Assembly (NCBI GenBank): GCA_000381605.1
Contig: KB906761.1
Location: forward strand, 1 to 64,000
Length of the DNA: 64,000 nt
Source of the DNA: Acidobacteriaceae bacterium KBS 89
GTDB taxonomy: Bacteria; Acidobacteriota; Terriglobia; Terriglobales; Acidobacteriaceae
Reading direction: 5' to 3'
A program made the translations under genes and the position numbers. Below, one piece after another: positions 45,813 to 61,700 of the stretch (positions are counted from its first letter, which is position 1; every line of letters starts with the position of its first letter). The notes under the pieces were generated by a model. The model was not told where the DNA came from. It saw nothing but the letters and a program-made list of their open reading frames with translations, and made no database searches.

Positions 45813-46772
45813 CTAGTGCGGTGGTGGGGCGGTGGATGGGGGAACAGGTTTGCCCGAGGCGGTAAAGGGCTCCATCAACTCGACGCGAGTGCCGTCGGGG
45901 TCAAAGAGATTGACCTGACGCTGGCCGTTGACGCCGGTGTGGGATTCGAGAGGCTTGGCGTAGGTCTTGTAGGCGGGGCGGGCTTCGAGAATGGCGATGG
46001 ATTTTGCGAGGTCGGGCACGACGAGCGAGGTGTGTTCTGAGCCGCCGCGCTTATCAGGTGCGGCGAGTTCGCTATAGAGCATGAACTCGACGTAGTCCTG
46101 GCCGTCCGTGACGCGCATGTCGATCCAACTCAAGATCGTTCCCTTGGAGCTGCCGCGCCAGAACTCGCGGAAGCCAAGGATGTCGCCGTAGAAGGCTATG
46201 GATTTATCGCTTTTGCCGACGAGAAAGCCTAGATGGTAGACCGCGTCGGAGATCCGCGTCGCTGGGAGGAACTTGCCGGCGTTCTTCGCTTCCATTCCGT
46301 CGGATTGCGGCTCGACGAACTCGACGAGGTTGCCGTCGGGATCCTTGACCTCGAAGTTGAGATCGCCGGTCTTGCCTTTGCCGACTTTGGCCCCGACTGG
46401 AACACCTTTCGAAGCGAGGTAAGTGCGCATTTGTTCGGCGTTGGAGACAGTGAAGGCGATGTGACTGAGATGGCCGGAGCCGGCGGGGGGCTGCTGGTTG
46501 AAGAGTTCGATGTGCTGGTGATCGTTGATCTTGATGAAGGCGATGTGGACGGTGCCGTCTGGATTCCTGAGGTCGTAGGGCTCGTCGTAGCCGAGAAGGC
46601 CGTGCCAGAAGTCGAGAGCTTTCGGTAGGTCGGAGACAAAGTAGCCCGCGTGGGAGATGCCAAGAATCTTCGGTCGTGGAGTGGCGGTCTGCCCGAGGAG
46701 CGGGGATGCGAGGAGCACGCAGAGGAAGAGATTGAGGCAGGTCGCGATTTTTAGTTTGTGTGATTTTTTCAT
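45813..46772 (-). CDS. Exported VOC-family protein with two glyoxalase-type domains
   Basis: About 319 residues from the ATG at 46770-46772 (MKKSHKLKIA), which gives a clean signal peptide (LNLFLCVLLASPLLGQ). The longer frame upstream only mirrors the neighbouring gene. Two VOC modules: first ISHAGYFVSDLPKALDFWHGLLGY through DPDGNLVEFVEP, second VYHLGFLVGKSDKSIAFYGDILGF through LFDPDGTRVELMEP. The start lies 9 bp after the stop codon of the aldehyde dehydrogenase gene, so it is probably part of that operon. VOC enzymes include dioxygenases, lyases and the 2-oxoadipate-handling group; the specific reaction is unknown. Confidence 0.85.
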   Translation of the reverse strand: MKKSHKLKIATCLNLFLCVLLASPLLGQTATPRPKILGISHAGYFVSDLPKALDFWHGLLGYDEPYDLRNPDGTVHIAFIKINDHQHIELFNQQPPAGSGHLSHIAFTVSNAEQMRTYLASKGVPVGAKVGKGKTGDLNFEVKDPDGNLVEFVEPQSDGMEAKNAGKFLPATRISDAVYHLGFLVGKSDKSIAFYGDILGFREFWRGSSKGTILSWIDMRVTDGQDYVEFMLYSELAAPDKRGGSEHTSLVVPDLAKSIAILEARPAYKTYAKPLESHTGVNGQRQVNLFDPDGTRVELMEPFTASGKPVPPSTAPPPH

Positions 46773-46780
46773 TTTTTGTC

Positions 46781-48307
46781 TTAGCCGATGTCGAAGCTTA
46801 CGCCCTGGGCAAGCGGAAGGTCGGTCCCGTAGTTGATGGTGTTGGTGGCGCGACGCATGTACTGCTTCCACGCGTCGGAGCCGGATTCGCGACCGCCGCC
46901 GGTTTCTTTTTCTCCTCCGAAGGCTCCGCCGATCTCCGCTCCCGAGGTGCCGATGTTGACGTTGGCGATGCCGCAGTCGGAGCCGGTGGCGGAGAGGAAC
47001 TGCTCGGCTTCGCGAAGGTTCATGGTGAAGATACTGGAGGAAAGTCCTTGGGGTACGTCATTGTGAAGGGCCAGGGCGTCGGGGAAGTTCTTGTATCTGA
47101 GGACATAGAGGATGGGAGCGAAGGTCTCACGCTTGACGACGTCGGTTTGGCTGGAGATTTCGATGAGGGCGGGACGGACGTAGAAGGCGTCGGGGTTTTC
47201 TTTAATGACGACTCGCTCGCCTCCGGTGACGGCTGCGCCTGAGGCTTTGGCATCGGTCAAGGCCTGCTGCATTGCCTTGAAGGAATGCTCATCGATTAGG
47301 GGGCCGACGAGGGTGTCGCGTTCGCGCGGGTCGCCGATGACGACGGAGGCGTAGACCTTTTTGAGGTTTGGGATGAGTTGATCGTAGATGCTGTCGTGCA
47401 CGATGAGGCGGCGGAGGGTGGTGCAGCGCTGGCCGGCAGTGCCCATTGCGGAGAATGCGATGGCGCGTAGGGTGAGGTCGAGGTCGGCGGTGGGTGAGAC
47501 GATTGCGGCATTATTGCCGCCTAGTTCGAGGATGGCGCGGGCGAAGCGGGCGGCGAGGCGGGGAGCTACAGCGCGGCCCATGGCCGTGGATCCTGTCGCT
47601 GAGACCAGGGGAACCAATGGGGAGTCGACAAGGTGCTGGCCGACTGTGGCATCGCCGATGAGAAGGGTTGCGAGGCCGTGGGGGACGCTGCCGAATTTGG
47701 CTTCGAATTTTTTTGCGGCGCGGTCGAAGATGGCTTGGGTGGCGAGGGCGGTGAGGGGCGTTTTTTCGGAGGGCTTCCAGACGACGGCGTCGCCACAGAC
47801 GAGAGCAAGGGCAGCGTTCCAGCTCCACACCGCAACGGGGAAATTGAAGGCGGAGATGATGCCGACGATGCCGAGAGGGTGCCAGGTCTCCATCATGCGA
47901 TGCCTGGAGCGCTCGGATGGAACGGTGAGGCCTGCGAGCTGGCGCGAGAGGCCCGCGGCAAAGGTGCAGATATCGATCATCTCCTGGACCTCGCCGAGGC
48001 CTTCGGAGAGTAGCTTTCCGGATTCGATGGTGACGAGACGGCCGAGGTTCGGGAGCTCGGCGCGAAGTTCTTCGCCGAGAAGACGAATGAGCTCGCCGCG
48101 TTTGGGGGCGGGGACGTTGCGCCACTCGAGAAAGGCAGCATGGGCCTGGGCGATAGCTTTGGTAGCGTCGGTGGCATTGACGGTGGGGACTTGCGCGATG
48201 ACTTCCCCGGTTAGCGGCGTGCGGGCCGTTAGGTCGCCGTTGCTGAAGGCGGTAGGGGAGACGCCGAGGTTGGTGAGGAGGGAGTGGACTTCGTGCTGGA
48301 TGGTCAT
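46781..48307 (-). CDS. amaB: L-piperidine-6-carboxylate / aminoadipate semialdehyde dehydrogenase (ALDH7-type)
   Basis: About 508 residues from the ATG at 48305-48307. NAD-dependent aldehyde dehydrogenase with catalytic Cys in GTAGQRCTTLRRLIVH and base Glu in ILELGGNNAAIV. The whole pattern fits AmaB/ALDH7, which oxidises alpha-aminoadipate semialdehyde (piperideine-6-carboxylate): EGLGEVQEMIDICTFAAGLSRQL, GIVGIISAFNFPVAVW, SATGSTAMGRAVAPR, and the C-terminal GAEIGGAFGGEKETGGGRESGSDAWKQYMRRATNT. The double E in GGRESGSD is diagnostic. It sits between an FAD/Fe-S 2-hydroxyacid dehydrogenase and a VOC gene, consistent with lysine breakdown. Confidence 0.88.
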   Translation of the reverse strand: MTIQHEVHSLLTNLGVSPTAFSNGDLTARTPLTGEVIAQVPTVNATDATKAIAQAHAAFLEWRNVPAPKRGELIRLLGEELRAELPNLGRLVTIESGKLLSEGLGEVQEMIDICTFAAGLSRQLAGLTVPSERSRHRMMETWHPLGIVGIISAFNFPVAVWSWNAALALVCGDAVVWKPSEKTPLTALATQAIFDRAAKKFEAKFGSVPHGLATLLIGDATVGQHLVDSPLVPLVSATGSTAMGRAVAPRLAARFARAILELGGNNAAIVSPTADLDLTLRAIAFSAMGTAGQRCTTLRRLIVHDSIYDQLIPNLKKVYASVVIGDPRERDTLVGPLIDEHSFKAMQQALTDAKASGAAVTGGERVVIKENPDAFYVRPALIEISSQTDVVKRETFAPILYVLRYKNFPDALALHNDVPQGLSSSIFTMNLREAEQFLSATGSDCGIANVNIGTSGAEIGGAFGGEKETGGGRESGSDAWKQYMRRATNTINYGTDLPLAQGVSFDIG

Positions 48308-48443
48308 GGTTGCCTGTTTAGCGTAGTCCGCCGTGGGTTCAGGTGGCAAACCGGTGGAGTTGGAGGGCGGTTGCGTTCGATTGCTCGCAAAGAGCGAATA
48401 CCTCGCTCAGGATCACAATTCCTTTTAGCGACGCGGGTCGGGT

Positions 48444-51389
48444 TCAGGATTTGTGCGGTTGGGCAAGGACTTCTGCGAGGTGGCGAGGTTTCGCGTTTGT
48501 GTTTTGGGTGATTTGTTCGCAACAGCTGAAGCCGTCGCTGAGGACGATCGTGGTTGCAGATTTGTTGCGGACTGCCGGCAGTAGAACGCGTTCTCCTAAT
48601 TTTTGCGAGAGGTCGAATTTGTCTTTTTCGAAGCCAAAGGGGCCGGCCATGCCGCAGCAGCCGGAATCGAGGAGTTCTACGTCGGCTCCGGTGAGGCGAA
48701 GAAGTGCGATCTCGTCGTGCATGCCCATGGTGGCGCGGTGATGGCAGTGGCCGTGGACGATGATCTTTTCGTCGATTTGCGGTGGTTGGTAGTGGGGAGC
48801 GTGTTTGACGAGGAACTCGCTGAGGAGAAATGTCTGGTCGCGGAGTTTGGCGGCGCGAGGATCGTCGGGGAGTAGATTGACGAGTTCATCGCGGAAGACG
48901 GAGGCGCAGGAGGGTTCGAGGACGACAATAGGTGTGCCGGCAAAGAGCTGCGGAGTGAGGGCGTCGAGAGTTTTGAGGAGATATTTTTTTGCGGTGTCGA
49001 GCATGCCGAAGTCGTAGAGGGGGCGGCCACAGCAAAGATGCCGCGTGGGCACGGTGACGCGGAACCCGGCGGTGGTGAGGACCTGGTGGGCGGCGCGCAT
49101 CGTCGAGGGGTGGAAGTAGTTGTTGAAGGTGTCGGCCCAAAGGAAGACCTCGGGGGCGGTGCTGGGAAGCGCGGGACGGCGGTCGCGGCGACGGCGTGCG
49201 TCGCGTGCCAGGCGACGGTCCGGGGTGAAGGGTTTCGCAAAGCGCGGGAATGTGCGCCGGGGGTGGATGTGGAGGGCCTTCTTGATGAGCGTGCTGACGA
49301 TGGGGGTGTTGTTGATGGCGTTGACGAGGTTCGGGGCGAAGGCGGCGAGGCGGGCGAGGAGATCGATTCGGCCAAAGGCGTAGTGTGCGAGCGGGCGGGA
49401 TTCGCCGTCATAGTGATGGGCAAGGAATTCCGCCTTGTAGGTGGCCATGTCGACGGAGACTGGGCACTCACTCTTGCAGGCTTTGCACGAGAGACAGAGA
49501 TCTAGGGACTCCTTAACCTCTTTGTTCTTCCATTGGTTGTTGAGGACTTCTCCCTGCATGAGTTCCCAAAGCATATGGGCTCGGCCGCGGGTGGAGTGGA
49601 GTTCTTCTCCAGTGGCCATGAAGCTGGGGCACATGGTTCCGGCGTCGGTCTTGCGGCAGGCGCCGACACCTACGCAGCGCAGGTTGGCGGCGGCGAAGGA
49701 GCCATTGTCTTCCGCGTAGGCGAAGTGCGTTTTGGGCAGCCAGGGTTTGTAGTCGGCGCCGAGACGGAGGTCCTCGTGGGGCTGGTGGGCGTCGATGAGC
49801 TTGCCGGGGTTCATGTGGTTGGAGGGATCGAAGATGCGCTTGAAGGAACGGAAGGCTTCCATCAACCCCTCGCCGAACATCTTCGGAAGGAGCGCGCCGC
49901 GGGCCTGGCCGTCGCCGTGTTCGCCTGAGAGCGAGCCGCCGTGGGCAAGAGCGATGTCGGCGGCGTGGTCCATAAACTGACGAAATTTGAGAATACCGGC
50001 GGGGGTTTCGAGGTCGAAGTTGAGGCGCATGTGGACGCAGCCCTGGCCGAAGTGGCCATACATGGCGCTCGAGTAGTTGTATTCCTTCATGAGAGCAGCG
50101 ATGGCGCGAAGATAGCTCCCGAGTTGGGTTGGATCGACTGCGGCGTCTTCCCAGCCTTCCCATCCGGTACCGACGCCGGGAATGAAGGCGGTGGCGCCCA
50201 GGCCCGACTCGCGGATGTGCCAGATGCGCTTGGCCTCATCCGAGGTGTAGACGCGGGCGGTGGATTGCGCGGCCAGGGAGGTCAGGGAGGCGACAAAGGC
50301 GCGGGCTTTGGCGTTGGCCTCGGGTTGAGTGGAGGCACCGAACTCAACGATGAGGAAGCCGTCGCCGGGCGGGAGGAGCTTGAGGTCCTCTATGGACTTT
50401 TGCTTGCGGCGGAGTGCGTCGAGGAGGTATCCGTCAACGCCTTCGAGACCGATGGGCTTGTGTTCGAGGATGTGGGTGACATGGTCGGCTGCGAGAAAGA
50501 TGTCGGGGAAGCCGACGCCGACGAGGGTGCGGCAGGGTGGACTTTCGACGAGTTGAAGCGTAGCGCCGAGGATGATGGCGCACGTACCTTCGCTACCAAC
50601 GAGCGCTCGGGCTACGTTGAAGTTGTTTTCGGGCAGGAGCTCATCCAGATTAAAGCCGGAGACGCGGCGGGGAATGCGGGGGAATCTTGCGCGCACCTGG
50701 TCGGCGTATGTGTCGCGGATATGTTTGAGGGTGGCGTAGATCTCGCCGATGCGGCCACTTGCTCGGATGTTCGCGTCGAGCTCGGCTTCGGTGGTGGGGC
50801 CTACGGTGAGGCGGGTGCCGTCGTAGAGGAGGAGGTCGAGAGATTCGATATTGTCGACGGTCTTGCCGCCCATGAGTGCGTGGACCCCGCAGGAGTTGTT
50901 GCCGATCATCCCGCCGATGGTGCAGCGGCTGTGGGTTGCGGGGTCTGGAGCAAAGGTAAGTGCGAACTTCTCGGCGGCGTCGCGGACACGGTCGAGCACA
51001 ATTCCGGGTTGGACGTGGACGGTTTTTGTTTTAGGGTCGATGGCTCCCATGCCGTTCATGTATTTGGAGAAGTCAAGGATGACGGCGACGTTGCAGCCCT
51101 GGCCAGCGAGCGAGGTGCCGGCTCCACGCGAGAGGATGGGAGCGTCGAAGGTGCGGCAGATGGATACCGTGGCGAGGACGTCGGCTTCATCACGGGGGAT
51201 GACAACGCCGATGGGGATGTGGCGGTAGTTCGAGCCATCGGTGGCGTATAGGGCTTTCGTGGAGGCGTCAAAGCGGACTTCTCCGCGGATTTGCGCGCGG
51301 AGTTGCTGCTCGAGTTTTTCGGACTCAGGGAAGGTGTCGTGTGCGCGAGCGTGAGAGCTCGGCAGAAGTACGAACGGGGAGGTGGACAT
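48444..51389 (-). CDS. FAD-linked / Fe-S dehydrogenase (GlcD-type plus CCG, YdiJ-like)
   Basis: About 981 residues joining three parts. First, an FAD-binding PCMH domain (PIGVVIPRDEADVLATV; GAGTSLAGQGCNVAVI) with the GlcD-type C-terminal cap. Second, a 4Fe-4S ferredoxin-like domain with CVGVGACRKTDAGTMCPS and CLSCKACKSECPVS. Third, two CCG heterodisulfide-type motifs (HLCCGRPLYD and SGCCGMAGPFGFE). This fusion oxidises 2-hydroxyacids such as D-lactate or D-2-hydroxyglutarate; YdiJ-like members act on the latter. The start is ATG 51389, with a GTG three codons earlier as alternative. The aldehyde dehydrogenase gene follows after 136 bp on the same strand. Confidence 0.88.
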   Translation of the reverse strand: MSTSPFVLLPSSHARAHDTFPESEKLEQQLRAQIRGEVRFDASTKALYATDGSNYRHIPIGVVIPRDEADVLATVSICRTFDAPILSRGAGTSLAGQGCNVAVILDFSKYMNGMGAIDPKTKTVHVQPGIVLDRVRDAAEKFALTFAPDPATHSRCTIGGMIGNNSCGVHALMGGKTVDNIESLDLLLYDGTRLTVGPTTEAELDANIRASGRIGEIYATLKHIRDTYADQVRARFPRIPRRVSGFNLDELLPENNFNVARALVGSEGTCAIILGATLQLVESPPCRTLVGVGFPDIFLAADHVTHILEHKPIGLEGVDGYLLDALRRKQKSIEDLKLLPPGDGFLIVEFGASTQPEANAKARAFVASLTSLAAQSTARVYTSDEAKRIWHIRESGLGATAFIPGVGTGWEGWEDAAVDPTQLGSYLRAIAALMKEYNYSSAMYGHFGQGCVHMRLNFDLETPAGILKFRQFMDHAADIALAHGGSLSGEHGDGQARGALLPKMFGEGLMEAFRSFKRIFDPSNHMNPGKLIDAHQPHEDLRLGADYKPWLPKTHFAYAEDNGSFAAANLRCVGVGACRKTDAGTMCPSFMATGEELHSTRGRAHMLWELMQGEVLNNQWKNKEVKESLDLCLSCKACKSECPVSVDMATYKAEFLAHHYDGESRPLAHYAFGRIDLLARLAAFAPNLVNAINNTPIVSTLIKKALHIHPRRTFPRFAKPFTPDRRLARDARRRRDRRPALPSTAPEVFLWADTFNNYFHPSTMRAAHQVLTTAGFRVTVPTRHLCCGRPLYDFGMLDTAKKYLLKTLDALTPQLFAGTPIVVLEPSCASVFRDELVNLLPDDPRAAKLRDQTFLLSEFLVKHAPHYQPPQIDEKIIVHGHCHHRATMGMHDEIALLRLTGADVELLDSGCCGMAGPFGFEKDKFDLSQKLGERVLLPAVRNKSATTIVLSDGFSCCEQITQNTNAKPRHLAEVLAQPHKS

Positions 51390-51494
51390 AGAGGTCACTA
51401 TACGGCTGTGGCACCGACGACACGGATTTCAAGTACGAGCTGACTGCACGGGGCGGGCCGGCTTCGCACTAGAAGGATATCGCTTCGCTGAACG

Positions 51495-51520
51495 ATCCGT
51501 GTTATCTGTGTCGATTCGTG
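51495..51520. repeat. Intergenic short-repeat element
   Basis: ATCCGTGTTATCTGTGTCG then ATTCGTG: three related heptamers (TCCGTGT, TCTGTGT, TTCGTGC) at regular spacing in the gap between the FAD-dehydrogenase and amidase genes. This resembles the ATCCGTGT-type intergenic repeats found in many bacterial genomes. Confidence 0.35.
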
Positions 51521-51535
51521 CGGAGCTTTTTGGAT

Positions 51536-52843
51536 TTATGGGTTGGCGGCCAGCCCGGAGGCGAAGGCGAGGAGCGGAGCGTCGTGCATGGGAGCGGCGA
51601 GAAGTTGAACGCCGGTGCCCAGGGCGCCCCCGATGAGTTCGCCGGGTAGTGTGACTGCCGGCAGTCCGGCGAGGCTCGCGGGCGTCGTGTAGCGCAGGAT
51701 CGCCTTGCGGGATTCGGTGTGATCGCGACCGGTGAGAAGCTTGCTAACCGGGATGCTAGGCGCGATAAGGAAGTCGAATTGTCCAAAGAGGGCCGACGTT
51801 TGAAGGCGAAATTGTTCTAGGCGGTTGCGGACATTCGCAAGTTCGGCAGCAGTGATGGAGGCTCCCAAGGCGAGACGCTCGGCGATTGCGGGTTCGAAGT
51901 GCTGAAAGTGCCCAAGGTGGATTGCTGCGGCTTCGCCGGCGACGATGGGAGAGTAGATTTGAGGACCCTCGTTCCAAAACGTTGTATCGAAGGGTGAAAG
52001 TGTCGCTCCGTGTTGGGTGAGACGTTGCTTCCAGGCTTCGTACGCGTTACGGACTTGGGGTTCACAGTCGTGGAGAAACTCGTTGCCTGTGAAGCCGATG
52101 CGAACCTTGGTTGGATGAGGATTGAGTGCGATGTCGAAGATGGCATTTGCGAGGGCTGGGGCGTCGCGAAGATCCTGGAAGAGGATGCCGATGGTATCGA
52201 AGGTCTGCGCGAGATGATACCCGCCGGCCCAACGCTCTTCGCCTCGGCTAACGGCAAGAGAGGCGCGGTAGCCGGCGAGTCCGCAGAGTGTCGATGGCAC
52301 TCGGACGGAGCCGCCGGTGTCGGTGCCGATTGCTACCAGGGCGGAGCCTTCCTGCACGCTTGCCGCGGCGCCGCTGGAGGATCCACCGGTTAGCAGGGCT
52401 GCGTCGCGGGGCTGGACGCAGTCGCCGTAGTCGGCGTTCTCGCCGGTAACACCGTAGGCGAGCTGGTGGAGGTGCGTCTTGCCGGTAAGGATGGCTCCGG
52501 CATCGAGGAGCCGCTGGGCGACCCAGGAGTTTTTTGCTGCGGGAGGATTGACTTCCGCGTAGAAGCGCGAGGCGCAACTGGTGACGCTGCCTGCTACATC
52601 AAAGCAGTCCTTGATGGAGATAGGAATGCCGTAGAGCGGGGGACGGTTTTGTGAATCTGGAAAGAGATTGGGAAGGTGTTCCGCACGACGAGGTGATTCG
52701 ATTGAGTAGGAGAGGACGTAGGTGTTGTGTGAGGCGTTGCTGTTTGCGATCGCCGCAAAACGGGTTTCAATAGCAACCAAGGCGTCGGGGGAGGATGCGA
52801 TTTCTCGGCGTAGAGACTGAATAGGAGTGAGATCGGCTGTCAT
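51536..52843 (-). CDS. Amidase (amidase-signature family)
   Basis: 435 residues of the amidase-signature family, which hydrolyses amide bonds using Ser-cisSer-Lys. All three residues are in place: Lys in GIPISIKDCFDVAG, cis-Ser in TGGSSSGAAASV and nucleophile Ser in GTDTGGSVRVPS. The remainder (FDTIGILFQDLRDA) fits the fold. Substrate unknown. It is not a GatA, since length and C terminus differ and no gatB or gatC is linked. It lies between the FAD/Fe-S gene and the trehalose synthase gene, all on the minus strand. Confidence 0.93.
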   Translation of the reverse strand: MTADLTPIQSLRREIASSPDALVAIETRFAAIANSNASHNTYVLSYSIESPRRAEHLPNLFPDSQNRPPLYGIPISIKDCFDVAGSVTSCASRFYAEVNPPAAKNSWVAQRLLDAGAILTGKTHLHQLAYGVTGENADYGDCVQPRDAALLTGGSSSGAAASVQEGSALVAIGTDTGGSVRVPSTLCGLAGYRASLAVSRGEERWAGGYHLAQTFDTIGILFQDLRDAPALANAIFDIALNPHPTKVRIGFTGNEFLHDCEPQVRNAYEAWKQRLTQHGATLSPFDTTFWNEGPQIYSPIVAGEAAAIHLGHFQHFEPAIAERLALGASITAAELANVRNRLEQFRLQTSALFGQFDFLIAPSIPVSKLLTGRDHTESRKAILRYTTPASLAGLPAVTLPGELIGGALGTGVQLLAAPMHDAPLLAFASGLAANP

Positions 52844-52890
52844 GGCGGAGAAACCATTCTAATCGTTTCGTCGCCAGCTGCAGGAAGCCA

Positions 52891-58262
<5,372 letters not shown>

Positions 58263-58781
58263 ATCACCAGATCTTCAGATTTAGCTTTCAGTTTCCATCG
58301 TATGCCCGGCAGCTCACAGTTTCATATACAGCTGCTAAGACTAAAGAAGACAGCGTCTTTAGGAAGATGCATACTACGGCGCGGACGTTTGCTGTCGGAA
58401 GACGCGAGGTGCAAATGAACTGTGAATATTCGGAAGGGATTGAGAGAAGTGAAGTGGGGCCTGATCGTGCGAATGATAGCGGCGACGATAACGGCGCTTC
58501 CGCGAGCTGGTGAATCAGCTCGCTTTGGTGGCAGGGCTGAGGTGGCCCATTTTTTGGCCTACTCAACAGGACTTGAAGAAGCCAGCCCGACTTTGATTGA
58601 CAAGACCTGTATAGAGTATTGTACTGGTTGACATCGCCTAACTAATTCCGAGTTCAGCACGGCCGACGCCACAGCGTCAGGGCTTTAGCCGAAAAACCTA
58701 CATAGCAAGGTATTGCAGAGCAATTTTCCAATAAGCCGACACAGTTCGGCAAGTCGAGTTAACTTTTCAGGAGATCAGACA
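58263..58781. other. Divergent intergenic region between glgE and the TonB-dependent receptor gene
   Basis: About 520 bp with no gene. It contains the glgE promoter on one strand, a 7-bp-stem hairpin at 58502-58523, and a plus-strand promoter-like pair at 58597-58625 before the receptor gene. Confidence 0.5.
58597..58625 (+). promoter_or_regulatory. Sigma-70-like promoter for the receptor gene
   Basis: TTGACA, 17-bp spacer, then TGTACT (4 of 6 matches to TATAAT). It is about 150 bp upstream of the receptor ATG at 58782. Confidence 0.45.
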
Positions 58782-61700
58782 ATGAGCAGATTGGGACTTC
58801 GTGTATCCGCCCTGTTGTGGGTGGCTTTGCTTACAGTGTTTTCGGTGGTGGCTAATGCTCAAGAGAGCACAGGCAGCATCAGTGGAACGATAACCGATTC
58901 GAGCGGCGCGAATGTAAAAGGCGCTGCAGTGATACTGACAAATACAGACCGCGGGCAGGATGTACGCACACTGACAACGAATTCAGCGGGTTTCTATACG
59001 GCAACGTCTCTGCCGTTGGGCACATACACCATAAAAATTACTGCAAGCGGATTCAAAGGTGACGAGGTCACCGGCCTTGTACTGCATGTCAACGACGCGC
59101 TGACCGTGAATCGAACACTGGCTGTGGGCAACGCCGGTGAAACTGTCACAGTGGTGGCAGATCAAGTTCAACTCAATCTCGAAAACGGAATGAGCCAGGG
59201 GCTGATCAACGGGACGCAGATTCGCGAACTGGCGTTGAATAATCGTAACTATGAACAGCTTCTGCTTCTACAGCCCGGGGTTTCGTATGGCGGCGCAAGC
59301 GACCAGCTCTATATTGGCACTTCGCTACCTTCAGGCACATCGGCACAGGTAGCGTTCTCGATCGACGGATCGCGTCCGACCTCGAACAACTGGACGATTG
59401 ATGGTGCGGACAACGTAGATCGAGGCGCGAACCTTACACTGCTCTCCTACCCTTCGGTAGACGCGATTGCGGAGTTCAAGACGCTGCGCGGCACGTATCT
59501 TGCTGAGTTCGGCCGCAATGCCTCAGGCCAGATCAACGTCATCACTCGCTCAGGCACGAATGCGTTTCATGGTTCGGCATACGAATTCTTCCGCAACAAC
59601 ATTTTCAATGCAAACGCGTATTTCAACAAGATTTCGTCTGTCGTAACTCCGCGTCCTCTGCTACGGTACAACGACTTTGGCTACACGATCGGCGGCCCTG
59701 TATGGATCCCCCACGTGTACGACGGGAGGAACAAGACGTTCTTCTTCTTTTCGCAGGAGCTTCGACGAGTTGTCAACTACGCCACAGCGACAGCATTGAT
59801 TCCAACAACGGCTGAATTGAACGGTGATTTTACCCAAGGCTTTGGAGCTACGAACATCCCCGGACCGGTTGCCGTTTGCAACTCATACACGCAGAGCCAG
59901 GCGACCGCAAGTTATACGTGTAACAGCTACGGCACCAAGGTGACCAACATTTCACCGACGGCAAAGGCTTACATCCAGGACATCTACAGCAAACTTCCAC
60001 AGCCGAACGTTGCGGCCAACATTGCCGCGGGTCTCGATCCACACTCCTACATCTACAATCAGCGGAATATTTTCAACGACAACCAGCAGATCGTTCGCAT
60101 CGACCAGACCTTTGCAAAGTTGAGCCTGTACTACCGTTACATTCACGACAGTCTGCCTTCGCAGGAGGCGGGAGGACTGTTCAATGGAAATGCGCTCCCT
60201 GGTGTTCCGACCACGAGCACGAGATCTCCTGGCACACAGCAACTTGGCCATGCGACCTATACCTTCTCGCCCTCGCTGCTTGCCGACGTGGGATACGCCT
60301 ACAGTTACGGCGGTGTACTGAGCAGCCCGATTGGGCTAGGTGCACAGGTAAATTCGCCGGACATCAAACCGACACTACCGTTTTCGACGGCTGGCAGCGC
60401 GTCGTCGACAGCGCTGGGAATCATTCCGACTGTTTCGTTCGCCTCAGGTCTGACGTCGATCACAAATACAGGCGTATACGACGATACCGATCACAACCAG
60501 AATGTCTTTGGGTCGGTGACGAAGACACTTGGACGTCAGACCTTCAAAGCCGGGGTAACTTACAACCACTATACGAAGCACGAGAACGCGCTTGGAAACG
60601 GCAGCCCCTTCCCACAGGGTTCTTTTGGCTTCACTAATGCAGGCGCAGCGACACCTTCAGCGACGCAGGCTGCGGCCGCGGGTGGAGCGGTCCCGTCAGC
60701 CGCCGACGCTGCACTAGCTAACTTCCTGATGGGCAATGTCAACAATGGCTTTACGCAGGGTTCTGCTGCACTGACGGTGAACGTTGTTCAGAACTCGATC
60801 GAAGCGTATGTCCAGGACGACTGGAAGGCCACGCCACGTTTGACTCTGAATCTCGGCGTACGCTATAGCTACTTTGCACAGCCGACCGACAGCAATAATT
60901 TGCTGAGCAACTTCGATCCCGGAACATACAACCCGGCGAACTCGATGACTGTCTCTTCGACAGGCGTGCTTTGCCTGCCAAACGTAACGTTGTGTGCAAA
61001 CGCAAACGGGTTGAATCGAGGTTCTGCCAATCCTACCGGCGACAAGCTCAATGGGGTCATTCTTGGGACGCCGGGTAGCTTTGGCCATGCGTCGCCGTAT
61101 GGCGCCTCTGTGGCCTCTGCTCAGAAGGCCAACTTTGCACCGCGGCTCGGCTTTGCGTATGACGTCTTCGGCGATGGAAGGACGGCGCTGCGCGGCGGTT
61201 TCGGCATGGCTTATGACCAATCGCAGGTCCATCCCTACGAGAACAACGTCTTCAGCAACCAGCCATACGTGAACGTCCCTACAATTCCAATTACAACTCT
61301 TGATAACCCTGCGGGAGGCACGGCATCCGTTAGTACGGCGCTGCCAAGCGTTCAAGGTTTTTCAGTGAACTATCAGACGCCCTACACGATGCAGTACTCG
61401 CTTGATGTTCAGCAGGCGGTTACGTCGACATGGATGCTGGATGTGGGCTACTTCGGTTCGCAGAGCCGCCACCTTCAGGGGGTCGTCGACAGGAACACAT
61501 TGCAGCCTGGTGCGTTCCTTTCGAAGGGGCTCTCGCAATACGCGGTTGCCGGTTGCACAAACGGTTTTGCCTCGACGTCATGCGAGCAGCAGTTAAATCA
61601 GATTAGGCCATTTCCGGGTTATCTCAATGTGAATATTACTTCGACGATCTTCACCGCGAACTACAACGGTTTACAGGTGAAGACGACGAAGAAGTTCAGC

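Noticed and set aside
49941..51251. 436-codon open frame opposite the FAD/Fe-S dehydrogenase gene
   Set aside because: Gly/Ala/Val/Asp-rich shadow; the minus-strand gene has complete cofactor motifs.
58502..58523. 7-bp-stem hairpin before the TonB-dependent receptor gene
   Set aside because: No T tract and no gene to end; not enough for a terminator or operator call.
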